DNA of 64,000 nucleotides from Polynucleobacter sp. MWH-HuK1. Lineage in GTDB: Bacteria; Pseudomonadota; Gammaproteobacteria; Burkholderiales; Burkholderiaceae. The stretch covers positions 2,055,654-2,119,653 of the forward strand of contig NZ_JACVPP010000001.1 in assembly GCF_018881815.1 (NCBI RefSeq), read 5' to 3'. This document shows, piece by piece, positions 19,963 to 30,165 of this stretch; the stretch's first letter is position 1, and every line of letters starts with the position of its first letter. The notes under the pieces are model-generated. The model was not told where the DNA came from. It was given only the letters and a program-made list of their open reading frames with translations, and did not search any database. The position numbers and the translations under genes are program-made.

Positions 19963-20970
19963 TTATTGCTCAAAGGTTTTCATCATGGCGGTAAATTCTG
20001 GGGGCAATGGTGATTCAATACGCATCTTTACACCAGTACGTGGATGTGTAAATCCAGCTACATGGGCATGCAGATAAAGGCGTTTAGATTTAATTGCCTT
20101 ATCCAAATCCTCAAAACCATACTTATCATCACCCAAAATTGCGTGTCCTAATTTTTGCAAGTGAACACGTATCTGATGGGTGCGCCCTGTCTTGAGTTGA
20201 GCCTCTGCAAGCGTAATAGCAGCACCTTCACGTTTGAGCGCTTTAGTCACTCGCAAAGCGGTGTGACTTGGCAAGCCGTCTGGATCAACCCGCACACGGC
20301 GCTCACCATTCGGGAGTAGATATTTATGCAGCGGATATTTGAGCTGCATGGTTTGGGCACCCTGGATGATTTCACCATGTGCAAGCAAGTAATAACGCTT
20401 ATCAGTTTGACCTTCGCGAATTTGGCGATGCAGCTCAACTAAAGCGCTGCGCTTTTTAGCCAAAAGCAAAACGCCTGAGGTGTCTCGGTCTAAGCGATGT
20501 ACCAATTCTAGAAACTTGAGTTCAGGACGTGTGATCCGCAGGGTTTCGATTGCACCAAGTGAAATACCAGAACCGCCATGCACAGCCAAACCGGCTGGTT
20601 TGTTCACTATTAAGAGTGCCTCGTCTTCAAACAGAATTGGCATTTTGTCCGAATAGCCATGCGCCCGAGACTTGGTTTGAGCAGAATTAACAGCGGCCAT
20701 TTGAGCTGGTTCGGCAATCCTAACTGGGGGGAGGCGCACCACATCACCCTCAATCAGTCGGGTTGTTGGTTCAGCCCGCTTTTTATTAACCCGAACCTCG
20801 CCAGAGCGAATAATTCGGTAAACGTGGCTTTTTGGTACACCTTTAGCCCAACGTAGCAAATAGTTATCCAAGCGCTGGCCAGCCTCTTCCGGACCAATTG
20901 TCTGGAGGTGGACTGCTGCGGAAGCGGGCGTTTTTACCCTGAGAGGATTGGGAATAGGTTCAGATTTCAT
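19963..20970 (-). CDS. rluC: 23S rRNA pseudouridine synthase RluC
   Basis: 335-residue RluA-family synthase. An S4 RNA-binding domain occupies about residues 32-90, and the catalytic motif HRLDRDTSG has Asp161. The arrangement S4 plus RluA domain, and the position divergent from rne as in E. coli, point to RluC, which modifies 23S positions 955, 2504 and 2580 there. It is 8 nt upstream of the HAD gene. Confidence 0.95.
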   Translation of the reverse strand: MKSEPIPNPLRVKTPASAAVHLQTIGPEEAGQRLDNYLLRWAKGVPKSHVYRIIRSGEVRVNKKRAEPTTRLIEGDVVRLPPVRIAEPAQMAAVNSAQTKSRAHGYSDKMPILFEDEALLIVNKPAGLAVHGGSGISLGAIETLRITRPELKFLELVHRLDRDTSGVLLLAKKRSALVELHRQIREGQTDKRYYLLAHGEIIQGAQTMQLKYPLHKYLLPNGERRVRVDPDGLPSHTALRVTKALKREGAAITLAEAQLKTGRTHQIRVHLQKLGHAILGDDKYGFEDLDKAIKSKRLYLHAHVAGFTHPRTGVKMRIESPLPPEFTAMMKTFEQ

Positions 20971-21026
20971 GATTTATCTCTCTTGTGACCCCGGTGAGGG
21001 ACAACAAGGGACTCAACAATACCCCA

Positions 21027-21052
21027 TTGTCACGCAACTTGTGCCGTATAAT
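21027..21052 (+). promoter_or_regulatory. Candidate rne promoter
   Basis: A perfect -10 box TATAAT lies at 21047-21052. A TTGTCA is at 21027-21032, but the 14-bp spacer is shorter than optimal, so the true -35 may be weaker. Transcription from here would start near 21059 and give a leader of about 375 nt before rne. Confidence 0.55.
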
Positions 21053-21058
21053 CAACGC

Positions 21059-21433
21059 TCTATCCAATTTATTGGCTTGATCCCAACCTGAAGTCAGGTT
21101 TGAATCGTGGAGCTTGGAGTCGCCCTTTAAAAGACTCCCGGGGTTGCCCCTCCCCCGTTGCAATGAGGCGCAGGGTTGGTGTGCCGTATGCCGCGACCCG
21201 CGATTAGATGACAGTTTTTAGGCGCGCGCCTGCATTGATGACCTAAAGGAGGTCTCTGCGGCGATCGTCAAGTGTGGCACCGATTTAACCAACCGTTAAC
21301 TGGGTGAACTAGGCAAAAGTGCTTAGATTTGCATGATCCACACTCTTAAGCCGCCTTAGGCTCAGACCTAAGTGGCTCTTAACTTGTCCCCTAACGCAGC
21401 GCGCAAGGTCACCCTCCCCCATAGGAGAGTGTT
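21059..21433 (+). promoter_or_regulatory. Long structured 5' leader of rne
   Basis: The 463-nt gap between rluC and rne holds no credible gene. Downstream of the -10 box are several helices: AACCTG/CAGGTT (21085-21100, 4-nt loop), GACCT/AGGTC (21240-21254), a long-range AGTGTGG/CCACACT pair (21271-21277 with 21338-21344), and a double stem TTAAG...CTTAGG/CCTAAG...CTTAA (21346-21382). The E. coli rne leader is about 360 nt and lets RNase E control its own mRNA; the same role is inferred here. A GGAG ribosome-binding site precedes the ATG. Confidence 0.6.
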
Positions 21434-24076
21434 ATGAAACGCATGTTGTTTAATGCAACTCAACAAGAAGAGTTGCGAGTTGCCATCGTTGATGGTCAAA
21501 AACTCATTGATATCGATATCGAAGCTGCCGGCCGTGAACAACGTAAAGGCAATATTTACAAAGGTGTCATTACCCGTATTGAACCTTCCCTTGAGGCCTG
21601 CTTTGTCAATTACGGTGAAGAACGTCATGGCTTCTTGCCATTCAAGGAAGTAGCCCGTAGTTACTTTAAAGAGGGTATCGACGTCCGCAATGCTTCCATT
21701 AAGGATGCTCTGCGCGAAGGTCAAGAAATCATTGTTCAAGTAGAAAAAGAAGAGCGCGGCCAAAAAGGTGCCGCCCTCACCTCCTTTATCTCCTTGGCAG
21801 GTCGTTATTTGGTCTTAATGCCAAATAACCCGCGTGGGGGCGGCGTTTCCCGCCGTATTGAAGGTGAAGACCGTCAAGAACTCCGTGAAGCCATGTCTCA
21901 ATTGGAGGTGCCGGATGGCATGAGCATTATTGCCCGTACCGCAGGTATTGGTCGCGATGCTACCGAATTGCAATGGGACTTAAGTTATCTCTTGCAATTG
22001 TGGAAAGCGATTGATGAGGCGGCTAAAGGCAACTCGGCGCCGCTATTGATTTACCTCGAATCCAGCTTAGTAATTCGCGCAATTCGCGATTACTTCCAAC
22101 CAGATATCGGCGAGATCCTCATCGATACCGATGATATCTACGAACAAGCTGCTGCATTTATGTCTGTTGTAATGCCGGACAATTTGCCACGCGTAAAGCG
22201 CTATCAAGATGACGTGCCTTTGTTCTCACGTTTCCAAATTGAGCATCAAATTGAAACTGCATACTCACGCACTGTGCCATTGCCATCAGGCGGCGCAATC
22301 GTGATTGACCACACTGAAGCTTTGGTTTCAGTGGACGTGAACTCAGCACGTGCAACTCGCGGCTCTGATATTGAAGAAACTGCAACCCGCACCAACTTAG
22401 AAGCTGCCGATGAAATTGCCCGTCAAGCACGTTTACGTGACTTGGGTGGCTTAATCGTCATTGACTTCATCGATATGGAATCAAGCAAGGCTCAGAAGGA
22501 TGTTGAGAATCGCCTGCGCGATGCTCTACGTCATGACCGCGCCCGCGTTCAAATGGGTAAGATCTCCAAGTTTGGCTTGATGGAAATGTCACGTCAGCGC
22601 TTGCGTCCAGCGTTGTCTGAGGGAAGCCATGTAACCTGCCCGCGTTGTAACGGCACTGGCCACATTCGTGATACTGAATCATCTGCACTGCAGGTTCTGC
22701 GCATCATCCAAGAAGAGGCGATGAAGGAGAACACAGCAGCGATTCATACTCAGGTACCAGTCGAAGTGGCTGCATTCCTCCTGAATGAAAAACGCGCTGA
22801 AGTGATCAAGATTGAGACTCGCTTCAAAGTGAATGTCTTAATGGTTCCAAATAAGCATTTGGAAACACCACATTACAAGTTAGAGCGTTTGCGTCATGAC
22901 GATCCACGTCTTGATGATCAAAAAGCAAGTTATGTCATGGCTGAAGAGGCTGCGCGTGAGCTTGAGACAGACACAACCGTTAGCAAGAAAGATGCTGATA
23001 TCAAAGTGCGTCCTGAGGCTGCAGTTAAAGGCATTACACCAACACAACCAGCACCAATTAGCCAACCGCGCCCTGCTCGCGCTGAAACAGTAAAAACGGA
23101 AAGCTCTGGTGGTTTCTTTGGATTTATTAAGAGTCTCTTTGGCTCATCTCCAGCGGTCGAAGAAAAACCCGCCCCAAGCAATCATCGTGGCCGTAATCAG
23201 GGTCGCAATGGTGATCGCAATCGCGGTCGCAACCGTCGCGGCGAGCGCACTGAGCGTCCAGCAGCAAACGCAGCCGAAGGTACGCCAGCAGAAGGCACTA
23301 ACAATAATCGTAACCGCAATAACCGTAACGGTAACCGTAACCAGGGCAATCAAAATGGTCCTAAGCCAGAACGTCAAGAAGGTAATCGCAATCAAGCTAA
23401 TGCTGCAGTAGCAACACCTGCAACAGAAGTTGCTCCAGGTAGCGAAGCCACTACAGGCGCAGATAGTGAAGAGCGTCGTGGTCGTGGCCGCAATCGTCGT
23501 GGTCGTGGCCGTGGACAGCGTGAACGTGGCGAACGCACTGAAGGTGGCAACGATGCTGCTACACCGGCAACATCCGCTTCAGCAAGTCCTTTGGCAGGTC
23601 CTCCTGTAGGAATGGCTGGCGCATCTGCAAGCATGCCGATTAAGAACCTTGCTAATAGCTTTGGAAATGCAAAATCTGCTACGGAGAAACAAGAAAGACA
23701 AGAGCGCGCACCACGCGGCCCACGTCAATCCAATCGCCCCGCACAAAACACTGCGCCCGCCTCTGCTCCAGCCACCCAAGCCGCAGCACCTGTTGCAGTA
23801 GTAGTAGCCACTGCAGTAGAGGTAATTAGCAAGCCTGCTCCAGAACTTCCTAAGGTTGCCTTCCAGGCACTTGAGGAAACTCCTTTGCATAGTGTTGTGC
23901 AATCTGCCGGCATGATCTGGGTTGCTACAGACGCATCCAAGCACGCTGAAGCTCAAAATCAGATTCAGGCTGAACCCGTGGCACATAACTTAGGCAGAGC
24001 TCCTAAGCCTGCCGCCCAGCTTCCTGACGGCCCAATGGTTTTGGTTGAAACCGGCGGCCAAGAAAAAACGGTTTAA
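21434..24076 (+). CDS. rne: Ribonuclease E
   Basis: 880-residue endoribonuclease that starts mRNA decay and processes stable RNAs. The N-terminal half has the S1 domain (about 35-120), the catalytic SVDVNSARATRG region near residue 300 with Asp in VDVNS and a later VIDFIDM, and the zinc-link CPRCNGTG. Residues about 556-572 (GGFFGFIKSLFGSS) form a short amphipathic stretch resembling the membrane-targeting helix of E. coli RNase E. Residues about 582-655 and 676-700 are low-complexity Arg/Asn/Gly-rich RNA-binding segments. The C-terminus has the VVQSAGMIWVATD motif seen in betaproteobacterial RNase E. Confidence 0.97.
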   Translation: MKRMLFNATQQEELRVAIVDGQKLIDIDIEAAGREQRKGNIYKGVITRIEPSLEACFVNYGEERHGFLPFKEVARSYFKEGIDVRNASIKDALREGQEIIVQVEKEERGQKGAALTSFISLAGRYLVLMPNNPRGGGVSRRIEGEDRQELREAMSQLEVPDGMSIIARTAGIGRDATELQWDLSYLLQLWKAIDEAAKGNSAPLLIYLESSLVIRAIRDYFQPDIGEILIDTDDIYEQAAAFMSVVMPDNLPRVKRYQDDVPLFSRFQIEHQIETAYSRTVPLPSGGAIVIDHTEALVSVDVNSARATRGSDIEETATRTNLEAADEIARQARLRDLGGLIVIDFIDMESSKAQKDVENRLRDALRHDRARVQMGKISKFGLMEMSRQRLRPALSEGSHVTCPRCNGTGHIRDTESSALQVLRIIQEEAMKENTAAIHTQVPVEVAAFLLNEKRAEVIKIETRFKVNVLMVPNKHLETPHYKLERLRHDDPRLDDQKASYVMAEEAARELETDTTVSKKDADIKVRPEAAVKGITPTQPAPISQPRPARAETVKTESSGGFFGFIKSLFGSSPAVEEKPAPSNHRGRNQGRNGDRNRGRNRRGERTERPAANAAEGTPAEGTNNNRNRNNRNGNRNQGNQNGPKPERQEGNRNQANAAVATPATEVAPGSEATTGADSEERRGRGRNRRGRGRGQRERGERTEGGNDAATPATSASASPLAGPPVGMAGASASMPIKNLANSFGNAKSATEKQERQERAPRGPRQSNRPAQNTAPASAPATQAAAPVAVVVATAVEVISKPAPELPKVAFQALEETPLHSVVQSAGMIWVATDASKHAEAQNQIQAEPVAHNLGRAPKPAAQLPDGPMVLVETGGQEKTV

Positions 24077-24169
24077 GCCATCTAAAGCTTTTTCTCCAGA
24101 CTGCCATTTATCCCAAAAGTATATTTGGCAGTTTGGCAGAAACCCCGTTTCACAGCCATAATTGCAGAC

Positions 24170-25285
24170 ATGGTTGAAAAAGTAATACCTATACGACTTG
24201 ACGAAGGCAAAGGCCTGACGCCATTTATTGGCGCGCAGCTTGTGACGCCTCATGGCCATACCAAGGATACTCGTGGGCGCACCTTAAGAGATCTACGCAT
24301 ATCTGTTACTGATCGTTGTAATTTCCGCTGCACCTATTGCATGCCGAAAGAAGTCTTTGATCAAAACTATCCGTATCTTGCTCATAAAGAATTACTGAGC
24401 TTCGAAGAAATCGCCAGACTCACTTCCATCTTTTCTACCTTAGGTGTTGAAAAAATTCGGCTTACCGGTGGCGAGCCCTTGCTTCGTAAAAACTTAGAAG
24501 TACTCATCGAGATGCTGGCAAAAATTCCAACATCTGCTGGCAAGCCGCTAGACCTTACTCTCACTACCAACGGCAGTATCTTGCGAAAAAAAGCAGCGGC
24601 ATTAAAGGCAGCTGGCCTGCACAGATTAACTGTCAGCCTTGATGGTTTGGATGACGTCATCTTCAAGAAAATGAATGACGTCGATTTTCCAGTGGCTGAT
24701 GTGCTCGACGGAATTGCCGCAGCCCAAGAGGTTGGTTTTCAGAATATTAAAGTCAATATGGTGGTGAAGAAAGGCACCAATGATCATGAGATCGTTGCGA
24801 TGGCCAAACACTTCAAGGGTAGCGGCGTCATTCTGCGCTTTATTGAATTTATGGATGTAGGCAGCTCTAATGGCTGGAACATGGAGCAAGTACTCCCCTC
24901 TAAGGAAGTCATTGCCAGAATTAATGAAGTGTTCCCCCTAGAACCCGTTGAGGCAAACTACTCTGGAGAGGTTGCACAACGCTGGCGCTATATCGATGGC
25001 TCAGGTGAAATCGGAGTGATCTCCAGCGTCACGCAGACCTTCTGTCATGAATGCTCTAGAGCGCGCATCTCCACTGATGGACAAATGTATCTCTGCCTCT
25101 TCGCTAATGAAGGTTTTGATTTCAAAACATTATTGCGCTCTGGTAAATCTGATTTAGAAATTGCCAATGCTGTGATGAATACCTGGGCAGCCCGTGAAGA
25201 TCACTACTCTGAGATTAGAGGTTCTAATACCTCAAAGCTAGCTTCAGGCAATCGCAAGGTTGAAATGTCTTATATTGGTGGTTAA
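24170..25285 (+). CDS. moaA: GTP 3',8-cyclase MoaA
   Basis: 371-residue radical-SAM enzyme of the first step of molybdenum cofactor synthesis. The SAM cluster Cys50-x3-Cys54-x2-Cys57 lies in [12 protein letters not shown]. The C-terminal cluster is in [11 protein letters not shown] and YLCLF, and the protein ends with the functional Gly-Gly pair. I use the ATG at 24170; an upstream ATG at 24125 would add 15 residues without family support. The stop overlaps the mobA start (TAATG). Confidence 0.97.
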   Translation: MVEKVIPIRLDEGKGLTPFIGAQLVTPHGHTKDTRGRTLRDLRISVTDRCNFRCTYCMPKEVFDQNYPYLAHKELLSFEEIARLTSIFSTLGVEKIRLTGGEPLLRKNLEVLIEMLAKIPTSAGKPLDLTLTTNGSILRKKAAALKAAGLHRLTVSLDGLDDVIFKKMNDVDFPVADVLDGIAAAQEVGFQNIKVNMVVKKGTNDHEIVAMAKHFKGSGVILRFIEFMDVGSSNGWNMEQVLPSKEVIARINEVFPLEPVEANYSGEVAQRWRYIDGSGEIGVISSVTQTFCHECSRARISTDGQMYLCLFANEGFDFKTLLRSGKSDLEIANAVMNTWAAREDHYSEIRGSNTSKLASGNRKVEMSYIGG

Positions 25286-25890
25286 TGATTTCAACTAAAG
25301 ATATCACTGGGCTCATACTTGCTGGCGGACGTGCACAACGCATGGGTGGCATTGATAAAGGTCTAATTCCATTTCATGGCAAACCACTAATCGAGTCGGC
25401 CATTGCAAAGCTCAAGCCTCAGGTACAAACCATTGTGATTAATGCCAACCGTAGCATCACAAAGTACGCGACTTATGGCTACGCAGTCATCATGGATGAG
25501 ACGCCTGATTTTTCAGGGCCCCTGGCTGGATTCTCAGTAGGTATGAAGGCATGTAAGACGCCTTACCTTCTGACTTCACCATGCGACTCACCCTTACTCC
25601 CTAACAATCTCGCTGAGCTATTGGCTGCCGAGATGGAACGTGGTGACTTTCAATTGGTTTATGCCTCTAGCAAAGAGGTGGATGGTAAGGTCTGGGCACA
25701 ACCCGTTTTTTGCTTAATGCGCAGCAACTTAAAAGATTCTTTAGATCAATTTCTCCAAAAAGGGGATCTCAAAATTGATCGCTGGTTTAAAGAGTTACAT
25801 AGTAGTACAGTGATTTTTGATGACCCTCAAGTATTTGCCAACGTTAATACCCCTGAAGAGCTCAAGAAACTGGAAGAAGTGTCTGCATGA
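25285..25890 (+). CDS. mobA: Molybdenum cofactor guanylyltransferase MobA
   Basis: 201-residue enzyme that adds GMP to molybdopterin to form the guanine dinucleotide cofactor. The N-terminal LILAGGRAQRMGGIDKGL is the nucleotide-binding signature, and SPCDSP near residue 98 is the metal-binding region. It overlaps moaA by one base and moeA by four bases, showing a coupled operon. It implies that this organism makes bis-MGD enzymes, while the Mo enzyme seen in this window (MsrP) uses the unmodified cofactor. Confidence 0.96.
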   Translation: MISTKDITGLILAGGRAQRMGGIDKGLIPFHGKPLIESAIAKLKPQVQTIVINANRSITKYATYGYAVIMDETPDFSGPLAGFSVGMKACKTPYLLTSPCDSPLLPNNLAELLAAEMERGDFQLVYASSKEVDGKVWAQPVFCLMRSNLKDSLDQFLQKGDLKIDRWFKELHSSTVIFDDPQVFANVNTPEELKKLEEVSA

Positions 25891-27203
25891 GTCACTCGCC
25901 AAATCATCCCATTCTTTTGACTTCATCACTGCATGTTGATGATGCTCGCATAGCTATTGCTGCGTTGGTAGATGACCTCATTAAAGAATCCAGTGCCATT
26001 AATGATCCTGCTGATATTGAAATGGTAGCCCTAGATAAAGCCATTGACCGTATCCTAGCGGTCGACCTACTCTCGCCAATTGATGTCCCCGCTGCAGATA
26101 ACTCAGCAATGGATGGCTTTGCTTTTGACGGCAAATGTCTAAATACCACTCACCCAACAATTTCATTGCGGATTGTGGGCACCGCCTTTGCAGGCAAGCC
26201 ATATGATGGCAAGATTGGGTCTGGAGAATGCCTCAAGATCATGACAGGCGCAGTGATGCCCGCGGGTTGCGATACAGTAATTCCACAAGAATTCACCACT
26301 GCAAAGGATGGGCTCACCATTGAATTTAAACAGGATCAATTAAAGCTGGGTGAGAACAGACGCTTACGCGGTGAAGATCTACAGCAAGGAAAACCCGCTA
26401 TTGCTGCAGGCCGCTTGCTAAGACCATCCGATTTAGGTCTCGCAGCTTCCCTGGGAATTGCAACGCTCCAAGTAAAACGAAAATTGAAGGTAGCCATTCT
26501 GTCTTCCGGAGATGAGCTGCGATCTTTAGGCCAAGCATTGGATGCTGGCAGTATTTACGACAGCAATCGCTATAGCCTCTCAGGTTTACTGAATCGATTA
26601 AATCTAGAAATCATTGACTGCGGCATTGTGCGTGATGACCCGACCTCTTTGAAGCAAGCATTTATTGAGGCTGCCAACAAAGCAGATGTGTTGATTTCTT
26701 CTGGCGGCGTTTCTGTTGGCGAAGCGGATTTCACAAAACAAATCATGCAAGAGTTGGGTGATGTTGGCTTCTGGAAAATTGCCATGCGTCCAGGGCGGCC
26801 AATGGCATTTGGCGTTCTCAAGCCAGTTGCTGGAAAATCACCCGCTCGCAAAACCCTATTCTTTGGTTTGCCCGGCAACCCAGTGGCAGTCATGGTGACC
26901 TTCTATCAGTTTGTTCGTGCCGCCCTTTTGCAACTCAACGGCGCCAATCAAACACAGCCGCCATTGACTCAGGCTATGGCCGAGGCCCCCATTCGGAAAA
27001 AGCCTGGTCGCACTGAATTCCAGCGCGCCATCTTGGGACGCAGTGCCGATGGCAAACCAACAGTCAAACTCACTGGTAGCCAAGGTGCAGGAATCTTACG
27101 CTCCATGAGTGAAGCAAATTGCTTTGTCATCCTAGGTCACGAACAAGGAAATGTGGCTGCTGGAGACTGGGTAGATATAGCGCTTTTTGATGGACTGCTT
27201 TAA
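25887..27203 (+). CDS. moeA: Molybdopterin molybdenumtransferase MoeA
   Basis: 438-residue MoeA, which inserts molybdate into adenylated molybdopterin. Visible are DNSAMDGFA near residue 71, MTGAVMPAGCDTVIPQE, the SSGGVSVGEADF loop and GLPGNPVAVM. Length is slightly above the roughly 410 of E. coli because of an N-terminal extension. ATGA overlap with mobA. A small membrane protein gene follows 12 nt later. Confidence 0.97.
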   Translation: MSHSPNHPILLTSSLHVDDARIAIAALVDDLIKESSAINDPADIEMVALDKAIDRILAVDLLSPIDVPAADNSAMDGFAFDGKCLNTTHPTISLRIVGTAFAGKPYDGKIGSGECLKIMTGAVMPAGCDTVIPQEFTTAKDGLTIEFKQDQLKLGENRRLRGEDLQQGKPAIAAGRLLRPSDLGLAASLGIATLQVKRKLKVAILSSGDELRSLGQALDAGSIYDSNRYSLSGLLNRLNLEIIDCGIVRDDPTSLKQAFIEAANKADVLISSGGVSVGEADFTKQIMQELGDVGFWKIAMRPGRPMAFGVLKPVAGKSPARKTLFFGLPGNPVAVMVTFYQFVRAALLQLNGANQTQPPLTQAMAEAPIRKKPGRTEFQRAILGRSADGKPTVKLTGSQGAGILRSMSEANCFVILGHEQGNVAAGDWVDIALFDGLL

Positions 27204-27215
27204 GATTGCGTCATC

Positions 27216-27509
27216 ATGAAACTTAGCAAAAAAGAACTGGTCTTCCTCGACCCAATGCATACCGCCAAAACCCTGGTTTTGGTTTACCTCTGCTTCTCCG
27301 TTCCAATCGTTTTGTTGGCACTATTTGTTGCCTTCATTCGTGATGGCGCCATCCCTGGATTTACTGTGCTGTCAGCGCTGATTCTCAATGCCTTATTAGG
27401 CTTTGGATTGCTGTGGATCGCATGCAAAGTCTACAACTGGGTTGCTGGCAAGTTCGGAGGTATTGAATTAGCAATGCGCGAGCTACCAGAAGAAATTGAT
27501 GCTGAATAA
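27216..27509 (+). CDS. Small two-helix membrane protein, unknown
   Basis: 97-residue protein that I do not recognise. Two hydrophobic helices (about residues 17-39 and 48-70) flank a short loop, and the C-terminal tail is acidic (RELPEEIDAE). It lies 12 nt after moeA and is followed by a terminator, so it is transcribed with the molybdenum cofactor genes. A role in that pathway is not shown. Confidence 0.75.
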   Translation: MKLSKKELVFLDPMHTAKTLVLVYLCFSVPIVLLALFVAFIRDGAIPGFTVLSALILNALLGFGLLWIACKVYNWVAGKFGGIELAMRELPEEIDAE

Positions 27510-27540
27510 ATTAACTTGTATTTGAAGTTCTTCTTCAAGC

Positions 27541-27576
27541 AATAAAGCTGAGTTTTCACTCGGCTTTATTTTTTTA
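27541..27576. terminator. Bidirectional terminator
   Basis: Stem AATAAAGCTGAG/CTCGGCTTTATT (12 bp with one G-U) and a TTTTCA loop, followed by a T-run. It ends the moaA operon and, because the stem starts with AATAAAG, may also end the convergent dehydrogenase gene. Confidence 0.85.
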
Positions 27577-27598
27577 CCTCTTGGTTAATCTAAATTAA

Positions 27599-28612
27599 CT
27601 AAGATTTATAAACTTCCGCATTAATCAAGCTGGGTGGTTTTTTACCATCTAGCGCAGCGCGCAAGTTATCTATTGCCAGATCTACCATTGCTCTCCGTGT
27701 TTTTTCTGTTGCACTAGCAATGTGCGGGGCCAACACCACATTACTGAGTTTTAATAACTCAGGATGTACTTTAGGCTCACCTTCGAAGACATCTAGACCG
27801 GCTGCAAAAATACGTTTTTCTTTGAGGGCTTGAGCAAGTGCTGCATCATCCACAATACCGCCGCGGGCAATGTTTATAAGGGTTGCAGTCGACTTCATGA
27901 GAGCGATTTCTTTGGCGCCAATTGTATGGTGACTTTCAGCGCTATATGGCAATACCAAGACAACATGATCTGCAGTGCGCAGCAATTCTTCCTTGGAAAC
28001 ATATTTAGCACCGCAGGCTTTTTCATCGGCATCAGATAGATGGCTGCGATTGTGATAAATCACATTCATTCCAAAACCTAACGCGCGCTTAGCAATGCCT
28101 TGCCCAATACGACCCATGCCAATAATGCCGACAGTGCTGTGATGCAAATCCATACCAAGGGGGTTATTCACAATCGACCACTTATCCCAAAGACCGGCAC
28201 GCACCCAATGCTCTGATTCAGTAATGCGTCTTGAGGTTGCCATCAACAATGCAAACCCAAAGTCAGCAGTTGTATCTGTCAACACATCTGGAGTATTGGT
28301 AGCCATTACACCTGCGGCAGTAATCGCTGGCACATCGAAATTGTTGTACCCCACTGAGATATTGGCTACGATCTTCAAATCTTTGGCATACGCTAACGCA
28401 TTTGCATCAATTCTTTCACTACCTGCTACTAAAGCCCCTACAACGCCCGAGAGTTCTTTTTGCAACTCTTCTGGACTAAAAATGCGATCCTCTTGGTTGG
28501 ACCTCACATCAAATGACTCTTCCAGCTTGGCCAAAGCCTCGGGAAAAATGGCTCTTGCCACCAAAATTTTGGGTTTTTGCATGTTTACTTGCGTATTGGA
28601 CTGATTATTCAT
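27599..28612 (-). CDS. D-2-hydroxyacid dehydrogenase (glyoxylate/hydroxypyruvate reductase type)
   Basis: 337-residue NAD(P)-dependent dehydrogenase. The Rossmann motif GIIGMGRIGQGIAKRA, the substrate-binding VSVGYNN stretch, catalytic Arg in NIARGG, Glu in DVFEGEP, and His in APHIASAT are all present. The pattern resembles GhrB and D-glycerate dehydrogenases, which reduce glyoxylate and hydroxypyruvate. The start may be the ATG 10 codons downstream (28582), since the first ten residues are polar and not conserved in style. Confidence 0.92.
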   Translation of the reverse strand: MNNQSNTQVNMQKPKILVARAIFPEALAKLEESFDVRSNQEDRIFSPEELQKELSGVVGALVAGSERIDANALAYAKDLKIVANISVGYNNFDVPAITAAGVMATNTPDVLTDTTADFGFALLMATSRRITESEHWVRAGLWDKWSIVNNPLGMDLHHSTVGIIGMGRIGQGIAKRALGFGMNVIYHNRSHLSDADEKACGAKYVSKEELLRTADHVVLVLPYSAESHHTIGAKEIALMKSTATLINIARGGIVDDAALAQALKEKRIFAAGLDVFEGEPKVHPELLKLSNVVLAPHIASATEKTRRAMVDLAIDNLRAALDGKKPPSLINAEVYKS

Positions 28613-28730
28613 AAGGGAACTTTACCTCAAGTAAATTAACCCTTTAGCCTGAAAAATAGGGTATTTCAGCTAAAATTGAGCTTTTATAACCCAGCACCCT
28701 GCTTTTAGGGGCTCTTGAAACAAAATCACC

Positions 28731-29054
28731 ATGACTTACGTTGTTACTGAATCTTGTATCCGCTGCAAATACACCGACTGTGTTGATGTTTGCCCAGTTG
28801 ATTGCTTTCGTGAAGGTCCCAATTTTTTAGTGATCGATCCGGATGAGTGCATCGATTGCGCAGTTTGTGTCCCAGAGTGCCCAGTAAACGCTATTTATGC
28901 CGAAGATGACGTGCCTGGTGATCAACAAGCATTCATCAAACTCAATGCTGAACTCTCCCCCTCTTGGACCTCTATCACCAAGTCTAAAGCGGCTCTTCCA
29001 GATGCTGAAGAGTGGAAAGACGTTAAGAACAAACTCGATCAGCTAGTAAAGTAA
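28731..29054 (+). CDS. fdxA: 7Fe ferredoxin FdxA
   Basis: 107-residue ferredoxin with one 3Fe-4S and one 4Fe-4S cluster. Cys9, Cys17 and Cys21 in [14 protein letters not shown] and the [12 protein letters not shown] motif in the second half give the FdxA pattern, with the usual C-terminal extension. The gene for a ferredoxin-NADP reductase begins 19 nt downstream, a likely partner. Confidence 0.96.
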   Translation: MTYVVTESCIRCKYTDCVDVCPVDCFREGPNFLVIDPDECIDCAVCVPECPVNAIYAEDDVPGDQQAFIKLNAELSPSWTSITKSKAALPDAEEWKDVKNKLDQLVK

Positions 29055-29073
29055 TTTTCTAGCAAAAGCATTC

Positions 29074-30120
29074 GTGTCAAACTCACCCACACAAACCGAT
29101 GCTGTCATCATTGGCGCCGGTCCTGTGGGCCTCTTCCAAGTCTTTGAGTTAGGCCTATTAGAAATCAAAGCTCATGTGATTGATTCGTTGCCAGAAGTTG
29201 GTGGTCAATGTATTGAGCTTTATCCAGATAAACCTATCTACGATATCCCCGCCATTCCAGTTTGTACTGGACGCGAACTCACAAATAATTTGCTCAAGCA
29301 AATTGAACCATTCAATGCGCAATTTCATCTTGGCCAAGAGGTAAGCAAGCTAGAGCAGAAGGATGATGGCCGTTTTCTGATTAGCACTTCACAAGATAAA
29401 GACTTTCTCAGCAAGACTGTATTTATTGCTGCGGGCGTTGGCGCTTTCCAGCCTCGTACACTGAACCTAGAAGACATAGATCGCTTTATTGGCAGACAAC
29501 TTTTTTATCACGTTAAAAGCCCTGAGCAGTTTGCGAATAAAAGAATTGTGATTTGCGGAGGTGGCGATGCCGCACTAGATTGGGCAATTCATTTTTCTGA
29601 AATTGCTGCTAGCGTGACATTAATTCATCGCCGTGATGAATTTAAGGCTGCTCCCAAATCTATTGCAAAAATGCGTGAACTTTGTGCGAGCAACCAAATG
29701 CAATTGCTGATCGGGCAAGTGACTGCTTATGAGGCACAAGACGATCGACTTACAGAAATCACTTTTACCAATATTGATGGTGAGACTAAGCAACTTCCAC
29801 TCGATGATCTTTTAGTCTTTTTTGGCCTCTCACCCAAATTAGGGCCCATCGCCGAATGGGGTCTCAATATCGATCGCAAACAAATTTGTGTTGATACCCA
29901 GAAATTCCAAACCAGCATCCCGGGCATTTATGCGGTTGGCGACATCAATGTCTATCCAGGCAAGAAAAAACTCATTTTGTCGGGGTTTCATGAGGCCGCT
30001 CTAGCAGCCTTTGCTGCCGCAGAGTATCTGAACCCAGAAAAGCAGATTCCACTCCAATACACAACCACCTCTCCCAAGCTTCACAAAGCCCTAGGAGTGA
30101 AGTCGCCAACATTCGAGTAA
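29074..30120 (+). CDS. Ferredoxin--NADP(+) reductase, thioredoxin-reductase-like type
   Basis: 348-residue flavoprotein. FAD-binding [14 protein letters not shown] and the following [19 protein letters not shown] are typical of the YumC-type reductases, and [11 protein letters not shown] binds NADP. No redox-active CxxC pair is present, which rules out a true thioredoxin reductase. GTG start codon. Next to fdxA, so it probably feeds or draws electrons through that ferredoxin. Confidence 0.93.
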   Translation: MSNSPTQTDAVIIGAGPVGLFQVFELGLLEIKAHVIDSLPEVGGQCIELYPDKPIYDIPAIPVCTGRELTNNLLKQIEPFNAQFHLGQEVSKLEQKDDGRFLISTSQDKDFLSKTVFIAAGVGAFQPRTLNLEDIDRFIGRQLFYHVKSPEQFANKRIVICGGGDAALDWAIHFSEIAASVTLIHRRDEFKAAPKSIAKMRELCASNQMQLLIGQVTAYEAQDDRLTEITFTNIDGETKQLPLDDLLVFFGLSPKLGPIAEWGLNIDRKQICVDTQKFQTSIPGIYAVGDINVYPGKKKLILSGFHEAALAAFAAAEYLNPEKQIPLQYTTTSPKLHKALGVKSPTFE

Positions 30121-30165
30121 GCTATCCCTAATTCGTCTACATATAACTACATTTAGCTGATACAT

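Noticed and set aside
23144..23395. Frames opposite the RNase E repeat region encoding Thr/Val/Ile-rich peptides
   Set aside because: By-product of the Arg/Asn codon repeats on the plus strand.
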